Of a DNA stretch of 10,713 bases, positions 6,020 through 10,713 are shown in pieces. This DNA is from an uncultured Allofournierella sp. GTDB lineage: Bacteria; Bacillota; Clostridia; Oscillospirales; Ruminococcaceae. Each line of letters begins with the position of its first letter. Position 1 is the stretch's first letter. The position numbers and the translations under genes are program-made. The stretch covers positions 1-10,713 of the forward strand of contig CALWNE010000018.1 of the NCBI GenBank assembly GCA_944382705.1, written 5' to 3'. The notes beneath the pieces were generated by a model, which made no database searches, was not told where the DNA came from, and was given only the letters and a program-made list of their open reading frames with translations.

Positions 6020-6985
6020 ATGGAAAATCGCCCCAATCGCCCCCTCACCCAGGCGGAATTGCGCCGCCGGGCCGCAGCCCGTGCCAAACGGCGCAGAGAA
6101 ATTCGCCGCAACCGAATCATTTTTGCTGTTTTATGCATTGCGTTGCTGGCACTCGTTGTATTTGGGGCCACCAAGCTGGTGCAGGCTGTTACTGGTGGAA
6201 AGGGTAATTCTGCTGGCAGCAGCTCTCTGGCAAGCCAATCGGCCAGTGCAACACCCAGCCCTTCGGCAAGCGTTTCTGGCTCGGCTAGCAGTCAATCCAG
6301 CAGTTCTCAGGCAAGCAGCTCCCAGGCCAGCAGTTCTCAGCCGGAGAGCACTCAGCAGCCCGACCAAAACACAACCACTGCTGCCCATACGGTGGATTCA
6401 TCCGATTGGCTGCTTACCCTGATTAACAACAATGTGGCCCTGCCCGAAGGCTGGGAAGATACCCTGGAAACAAAGGTAGCAGAGAGCAGCAACGGCAAAG
6501 AGCTGGCCACCGTGGCGGCAGATGCTTATATTGCCATGAAACAAGCTGCCGCTGCCGATGGGGTGGAGCTGCTGCTCTGCTCCGGCTACCGCAGTGTGGA
6601 GTACCAGACCCAGCTGTTCAATGCAGAGCAGCAGGAATGGCTGGATAAGGGCTACGCGCAGCAGGAAGCATACGATAAGGCTAAAACAGAGGTAGCTGTG
6701 CCCGGGTATTCCGAGCACAACTCTGGCCTTGCAGCGGATATTGTAACACCCAAGCACCAAACCCTGGATAGCGCCTTTGGCCGTACCGATGCGGGCAAAT
6801 GGCTGGCAGAACACGCACCGGAATACGGCTTCATCCTCCGTTATCCCGAAGGTAAGCAGGCCATTACCGGCATTATCTACGAGCCTTGGCATTTCCGCTA
6901 TGTAGGGGTAGAAAATGCCAAGGCCATTGCTGCCAGCGGCTTGTGTCTGGAAGAATATCTGGACCAGAACATCAACCAGCTGTAA
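6020..6985 (+). CDS. Membrane-anchored D-alanyl-D-alanine carboxypeptidase, M15B (VanY-like)
   Basis: A zinc peptidase expected to remove the terminal D-Ala from peptidoglycan stem peptides outside the membrane. From the ATG the protein has 321 residues: a cytoplasmic segment rich in Arg (about 8-32), one membrane helix (about 33-54, IIFAVLCIALLALVVFGATKLV region), a low-complexity Ser/Gln/Ala linker (about 64-117), then the catalytic domain. Motifs are SGYRS (188-192), SEHNSGLAAD (231-240) with zinc ligands H233 and D240, and EPWHFRYVG (288-296) with catalytic E288 and ligand H291. TAAGGAG at 6002-6008 is 11 bases before ATG 6020; an in-frame GTG at 6008 lies inside that site and is rejected as start. 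It has its own promoter and no vanR/S, vanH or ligase genes nearby, so this is a housekeeping envelope enzyme rather than a visible resistance cluster. Activity on D-Ala-D-Ala versus another bond is inferred from family. Confidence 0.92.
   Translation: MENRPNRPLTQAELRRRAAARAKRRREIRRNRIIFAVLCIALLALVVFGATKLVQAVTGGKGNSAGSSSLASQSASATPSPSASVSGSASSQSSSSQASSSQASSSQPESTQQPDQNTTTAAHTVDSSDWLLTLINNNVALPEGWEDTLETKVAESSNGKELATVAADAYIAMKQAAAADGVELLLCSGYRSVEYQTQLFNAEQQEWLDKGYAQQEAYDKAKTEVAVPGYSEHNSGLAADIVTPKHQTLDSAFGRTDAGKWLAEHAPEYGFILRYPEGKQAITGIIYEPWHFRYVGVENAKAIAASGLCLEEYLDQNINQL
6298..6342 (+). repeat. Three tandem 15-nt units in the carboxypeptidase linker
   Basis: Units at 6298-6312, 6313-6327 and 6328-6342 each encode a Ser-Ser-Ser-Gln-Ala/Pro-type pentapeptide. 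Units 1 and 3 differ at one base only; unit 2 differs at a few. The repeat keeps frame, so copy-number change would lengthen or shorten the linker by five residues. Confidence 0.8.
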
Positions 6986-7040
6986 GCGGCTTTTAAGGTG
7001 TGTACCTTATAAAAAATCCCAAAATTGTAAAGGAGAACCG

Positions 7041-8321
7041 ATGTTACATCGTGAACTCATTGCTCCGGGAGTGCATTTGAATCTGCTCCCGGCCGAAAAA
7101 TTCCACCGGTGCCGCATCTCGCTGCACCTGCGGTTTCCCGCAAGCCGGGCCAAAGCCACCGACCATGCATTGCTGCCTTTGGTGCTGGAGCGTGGTTACC
7201 GTGACTGCCCGGACATGACCCAGCTTTCCCGCAAACTGGCCCGTTTGTACGGCGCCGCCCTTTCGGTGGATACCACCATGCAGGGGGCAGAGCGGGTGCT
7301 GAGTATTTCCATCTCCGGCATTCAGGATCAGTATGCCCTGGCGGGAGAAAATCTCAGTGCGGAGTACGCCTCCATCCTGTTTGGTGTGGCCTTCCGCCCC
7401 TATTTTGAAAACGACTGTTTCAGCAGCGAGGCTGTCACCGTGGAAAAGGACACACTGGCCCGCCAGCTGGAAAGCGAAATTAACGATAAACGGCTGTATT
7501 GTGTGCGCCAGGCTCGCCGCAAATTTTATGGCGACAGCCCTGCCGGGGTAGAGCGGGACGGCTATCTGGCAGACCTGCCCAAAGTTACCCCCCAAACCCT
7601 CACCCAGGCTTACTGGGAGATTTTGCAGCAGGCTCAAATTGATGTATTCTGTCTGGGCGCAGAGGAGCAGGTGGTGCGCACCATGCTGCAAGAAAGCCTG
7701 GCAGGATTGCAGCGCACTCCTGCCCAGCTGCCGGGCAACACCTTTCAGCCAGCCCAGCAGCCTGCCCAGTTCCGGGAGGAGATGGACCTGGTGCAGGCCA
7801 AGCTTTGCATGCTGTTTACCTGGGGCCGCTGCGTGGATGTGGCCCAGCTGAATGCCTTCCGCCTGGCCATGAGCCTGTTTGGTGGCAGCTCCAGCAGCCG
7901 ACTGTTTTTAAATGTACGGGAAAAGCAAAGCCTGTGCTACTACTGTGGCAGCCGCTTTGTTTCTACTACAGCTATGATGATGGTGGACAGCGGCATTGAA
8001 CCGGCCAATGCCCAAAAGGCCCAGGAGGCTATCTTGCAGGAGCTTCGGCAGTTGGTAGAAGGCCCCATTCAGCCACAAGAACTGGAAAACTGTCGCCGCA
8101 GCCTGCTGTCTGGCCTTACCAGCGTGGGCGACAGCCTTTCCAGTCTGGAAAATTGGTACTATGGCGAAATTCTGCGAGGGGTAGGGGTGCAAACGCCCCA
8201 GCAGGCAGCCCAGCAGTTGCTGGCCGTTACGGCGGAGCAGGTGCAGCAGGTGCTGGCAGGGTTTACCCTGTCGGTAAGCTATCTGGTAACCAAAAAGGAG
8301 GAAAGCACCCATGCAGAGTGA
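7041..8321 (+). CDS. yfmF: M16 family peptidase-like protein without zinc motif (YfmF-type partner)
   Basis: A 426-residue member of the M16 (insulinase/pitrilysin-like) family. Where active members have HxxEH, this one reads HALLPLVLERG (residues 42-52), so it should not bind catalytic zinc. It keeps the C-terminal-half signature FGGSSSSRLFLNVREKQSLCYY (280-301), whose Arg and Tyr in two-subunit M16 enzymes help bind substrate in the partner's active site. The next gene encodes the HxxEH partner, so the two probably form a heterodimer. The automated name for such proteins is EF-P 5-aminopentanol modification-associated protein YfmF (Bacillus ymfF); that role is known only in Bacillus and is transferred here by homology. 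AAAGGAG (7029-7035) is five bases before the ATG. The gene begins 55 bases after the carboxypeptidase stop and overlaps the next gene by 11 bases. Confidence 0.88.
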   Translation: MLHRELIAPGVHLNLLPAEKFHRCRISLHLRFPASRAKATDHALLPLVLERGYRDCPDMTQLSRKLARLYGAALSVDTTMQGAERVLSISISGIQDQYALAGENLSAEYASILFGVAFRPYFENDCFSSEAVTVEKDTLARQLESEINDKRLYCVRQARRKFYGDSPAGVERDGYLADLPKVTPQTLTQAYWEILQQAQIDVFCLGAEEQVVRTMLQESLAGLQRTPAQLPGNTFQPAQQPAQFREEMDLVQAKLCMLFTWGRCVDVAQLNAFRLAMSLFGGSSSSRLFLNVREKQSLCYYCGSRFVSTTAMMMVDSGIEPANAQKAQEAILQELRQLVEGPIQPQELENCRRSLLSGLTSVGDSLSSLENWYYGEILRGVGVQTPQQAAQQLLAVTAEQVQQVLAGFTLSVSYLVTKKEESTHAE

Positions 8322-9585
8322 AGCCATGAAAGCGGTGCATGCCGCCATTGCCTGTGACCACATCCAGCTGGAGAACGGTCTGACCGTACTGGTGCGTCCC
8401 ATGCCCCAGTTCAGCGGGGTTCATGCCATTTATGGCACCCGGTTTGGGTCGGTGGATTTGGAGTTTTCCGTGGATGGAGAGCACATTCGGCTGCCTGCCG
8501 GTGTAGCCCATTTTCTGGAACACAAGATGTTTGAAAGCGAAGATGGCGATGCCTTTGCCAAGTTTGCACAAACCGGTGCAAACGCCAACGCATACACCAG
8601 CTTTGATAAAACCTGCTACCTGTTCACCGCTACCCAGCAGGTGGACGAAAGCCTGGACATTTTGCTGAGCATGGTGAATGAACCCTACTTTACCCAGCAG
8701 ACCATTCAAAAAGAGCAGGGCATCATTGGCCAGGAAATCAAAATGTACGACGACAGCCCCGACTGGCGGATGATTACCGCACTGTTTGGCTGTTTGTATC
8801 ACAACCACCCCATCCGCAACGACATTGCGGGCACGGTGGAAAGCATTGCGCAGATTACCCCCGATATGCTGTACGCCTGCTGCAGGGCGTTTTACAATCC
8901 GGGTAACATGGTGCTGGCCGTTGCAGGCAATGTGACCACCCAGCAGGTGCTGGAAGCCTGCAGCCGGGCCAAACTGCCTGCAAAACCTGCCCAGGTAAAG
9001 CGTATTCTGCCCCAGGAGCCCAACACGGTGGCCCGGCAGCGAATGGAATTTTCCATGCAGCTGGCAAAGCCCTGCCTGGGCATTGGTTTTAAAGAAGTTC
9101 CCATGGAGAGTGCAAAGGCAGAGGTTATCTGCGATATGCTCACCGAGCTGATTTGTGGCGGCATGACGGAGTTTTACCGCACCCTCTACGATGAGGGCCT
9201 GGTGAACCCCGGCTTTGGGGGCGAATTTATGATGCTGGAGGGCTGCTGCTGCTTTTTGTTTACCGGCGAAACCTCCCAGCCGGAGCGGGTGCGCTCCATG
9301 CTGTTGGAACGCATTGGGGAGCTGCGGCAGAATGGGGTGGATGAAGAAATTTTCACCCTGTGTAAAAACCAGACCTACGGCGAGATGCTGCAAAATCTGG
9401 AAAATATCGAGGATACCGCCACAGCCCTGGCCAGCAGCTTTTTCCATCAGCGCAGCCTGAACGAGGAAATCGAGGCGCTGGCAAGCGTCACCAAGCAGGA
9501 GGTGGATCACGCCCTGCAAACCATGCTGGACCCTCAGCGCAGCAGTACCGTCATCATCTGGCCCAAGGAGGAAACGGAAGAATGA
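8311..9585 (+). CDS. yfmH: M16 family zinc peptidase, catalytic partner (YfmH-type)
   Basis: A 424-residue zinc metallopeptidase of family M16. The inverted zinc motif HFLEH is at residues 67-71 (ligands H67, H71; base E70), followed by NANAYTSFDKTCYLF (91-105). The pair E135 and E142, seven apart in KEQGIIGQEIKMYDD, matches the conserved Glu pair of the family, E142 being the likely third zinc ligand. The C-terminal half is more degenerate and has no R/Y signature like that of YfmF, so the two proteins look complementary. A strong AAAGGAGG at about 8295-8302 precedes ATG 8311; another in-frame ATG at 8326 is less well placed. The start lies within the end of yfmF and the stop overlaps the lgt start (ATGA), so the three are likely translationally coupled. 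No signal peptide is seen, so it should act in the cytoplasm. The substrate is unknown. Confidence 0.9.
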   Translation: MQSEAMKAVHAAIACDHIQLENGLTVLVRPMPQFSGVHAIYGTRFGSVDLEFSVDGEHIRLPAGVAHFLEHKMFESEDGDAFAKFAQTGANANAYTSFDKTCYLFTATQQVDESLDILLSMVNEPYFTQQTIQKEQGIIGQEIKMYDDSPDWRMITALFGCLYHNHPIRNDIAGTVESIAQITPDMLYACCRAFYNPGNMVLAVAGNVTTQQVLEACSRAKLPAKPAQVKRILPQEPNTVARQRMEFSMQLAKPCLGIGFKEVPMESAKAEVICDMLTELICGGMTEFYRTLYDEGLVNPGFGGEFMMLEGCCCFLFTGETSQPERVRSMLLERIGELRQNGVDEEIFTLCKNQTYGEMLQNLENIEDTATALASSFFHQRSLNEEIEALASVTKQEVDHALQTMLDPQRSSTVIIWPKEETEE

Positions 9586-10713
9586 GCGAAGTAGTGAGCT
9601 TTCCGGCCATTGGCCTGGAACTTAACATCAACCGGGTGGCGTTTTCCATTGGCAGTTTCCCGGTGTATTGGTACGGCATTCTCATTGCCACAGGCCTGTT
9701 TTTGGCGGTGCTGACGGCCCTCTGGCTGGCTCCGGATTTTGGTCTGGACGCAGACCGGCTGATGGATGTGGTCATGGTGGGCACCGTGTGCGCCGTAATC
9801 TGCGCCAGAGCCTATTATGTTATTTTTTCGCCTGTTCCATACGAAAGCTTTGCCGCCATGCTGGACATCCGTCAGGGCGGGCTTGCCATCTACGGCGGGG
9901 TAATTGGTGCGGCTGTTTTTGGTGCGCTGGCCTGTAAATGGCGCAAATTGCCCTTGCTGCCCACCTTTGACCTGGTTGGTATTGGCTTTTTTATTGGTCA
10001 GTGCATTGGCCGGTGGGGTAACTTTTTTAACCAGGAAGCATTTGGCTGCAACACCACCTTGCCCTGGGGTATGTACAGTGCCCAAACTGCCCGCTATCTG
10101 GCCAGCCAGCAAACAGTGCTGGCACAGCAAGGTGTTTTTGTAGACCCCTCTGCGCCGGTGCATCCTACCTTTTTGTACGAAAGTCTCTGGTGCCTGGCAG
10201 GCCTGGGACTGCTGCTGTGGCAGATGAAGAAGCGCAAATTTCATGGCCAGCTGGCCTTGCTGTATGTTATGTGGTATGGTGCGGGCCGTTTTTGGATTGA
10301 GGGCCTGCGCACCGACTCGCTGATGCTGCCGGTGGGCGGTTTGCGGGTAAGCCAGCTGCTGGCTCTGGTCAGCGTAGTGGTTGCAGCTGTGGTATTTGTG
10401 CTGGCGCTGCGCCGCAGCAAGGGCGTTCAGCTGATGGTGGAACTCCCCGCAGCCCAGCAAGCCCGGCAGCGTTTAAGCCAGGCAGTACAGGCTCACGAAA
10501 AGAAGTTGAAGGCAGCGGGCATTGCTTTGCCGGAGCTGCCCCTTACCCAGAGTCTGCCCGCCAATGCAAGCCATAGCCAGTTTGCGGCAGCTCAGGCGGA
10601 ACTGAAAGCGTTCGATGGCGAAGCCTTTGTGGCCCAGCACATGGAAATGGCTGCCGAAATGATGGAAAGTGTGCGGCAGGAGGACAATCGCTTTGCGCAG
10701 CTGGCAAACCAGG
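9582..10713 (+). CDS. lgt: Prolipoprotein diacylglyceryl transferase, 3' truncated by window edge
   Basis: Integral membrane enzyme that moves diacylglycerol from phosphatidylglycerol to the lipobox cysteine of prolipoproteins, the first step of lipoprotein maturation. The frame is open from ATG 9582 to the window end (377 codons). Features are FPVYWYGILIATGLFLAV near the N-terminus, GGLAIYGG (99-106; Tyr104 stands where E. coli has an active-site His, as in many homologues), the Lgt signature GRWGNFFNQEAFG (143-155), HPTFLYES, and RFWIEGLRTDSL with R243 matching the essential C-terminal Arg. Several hydrophobic helices span residues up to about 276. After that comes at least 100 residues rich in Ala, Gln and Glu, absent from Lgt of usual length (about 270-290). 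The ATG overlaps the yfmH stop (ATGA), with AAGGAGG at 9565-9571. Confidence 0.95.
   Translation, partial: MSEVVSFPAIGLELNINRVAFSIGSFPVYWYGILIATGLFLAVLTALWLAPDFGLDADRLMDVVMVGTVCAVICARAYYVIFSPVPYESFAAMLDIRQGGLAIYGGVIGAAVFGALACKWRKLPLLPTFDLVGIGFFIGQCIGRWGNFFNQEAFGCNTTLPWGMYSAQTARYLASQQTVLAQQGVFVDPSAPVHPTFLYESLWCLAGLGLLLWQMKKRKFHGQLALLYVMWYGAGRFWIEGLRTDSLMLPVGGLRVSQLLALVSVVVAAVVFVLALRRSKGVQLMVELPAAQQARQRLSQAVQAHEKKLKAAGIALPELPLTQSLPANASHSQFAAAQAELKAFDGEAFVAQHMEMAAEMMESVRQEDNRFAQLANQ

Noticed and set aside
6020..6985. VanY as part of a glycopeptide resistance cluster
   Set aside because: No van ligase, dehydrogenase or two-component genes are present in the window; M15 carboxypeptidases of this layout are common chromosomal wall enzymes.
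6991..7014. Hairpin TTTTAAGGT/ACCTTATAAAA between the carboxypeptidase and yfmF as a terminator, or TATAAA at 7008 as a promoter
   Set aside because: The stem is AT-rich with a two-base bulge and is followed by an A-run, not a T-run, on the + strand; no reasonable -35 lies 17 bases before the TATAAA. Whether yfmF-yfmH-lgt is read through from the carboxypeptidase promoter remains open.
6915..7040. 42-codon upstream extension of yfmF inside the carboxypeptidase gene
   Set aside because: It overlaps a real coding region in another frame; ATG 7041 has a good AAAGGAG site five bases upstream and gives a typical M16 N-terminus.

Overview
The window reads as chromosomal DNA of a Gram-positive anaerobe of the class Clostridia. 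Features pointing to the Oscillospiraceae (Faecalibacterium/Gemmiger-like) are fairly GC-rich genes heavy in CTG and GCC codons, AT-rich gaps between transcription units, strong AGGAGG-type ribosome binding sites, extended -10 promoters, and a UPF0735 ACT protein ahead of hom. The assignment is inference from style and gene content; no 16S or other marker is present. All recognised genes lie on the + strand. No mobile element, tRNA, rRNA or CRISPR array was seen.

Layout. (1) 1-1517: the 3' part of a class A penicillin-binding protein carrying its transpeptidase domain, closed by a near-perfect terminator (1532-1573). (2) 1574-5787: a threonine/lysine-branch unit with a probable extended -10 promoter near 1669. 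It runs UPF0735 ACT/HTH protein (1730), homoserine dehydrogenase hom (GTG 2239), homoserine kinase thrB (3484), a 151-nt gap that folds into two strong hairpins, then aspartate kinase lysC (4526) and a strong terminator (5743-5787). (3) 5831-6985: a new promoter (extended -10 at 5854), a long leader that may encode a 35-residue basic peptide, and a membrane-anchored M15 (VanY-type) D,D-carboxypeptidase. (4) 7041-window end: yfmF and yfmH, an M16 pair with the zinc motif in only one partner, overlapping each other and then lgt (prolipoprotein diacylglyceryl transferase), which runs off the right edge with an unusually long C-terminal tail.

How the genes work together. LysC makes aspartyl phosphate, Hom reduces aspartate semialdehyde to homoserine, and ThrB phosphorylates homoserine towards threonine; asd and thrC are not in the window. 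Around this amino-acid unit are cell-envelope genes: a PBP that polymerises and crosslinks peptidoglycan, a carboxypeptidase that trims stem peptides, and Lgt, which lipidates lipoproteins. Most genes are ordinary core genes. The points most worth a second look are the structured thrB-lysC leader, an in-frame internal ribosome binding site and start within lysC, the degenerate ACT domain of Hom, the C-terminal extension of Lgt, and the possible leader peptide before the carboxypeptidase.
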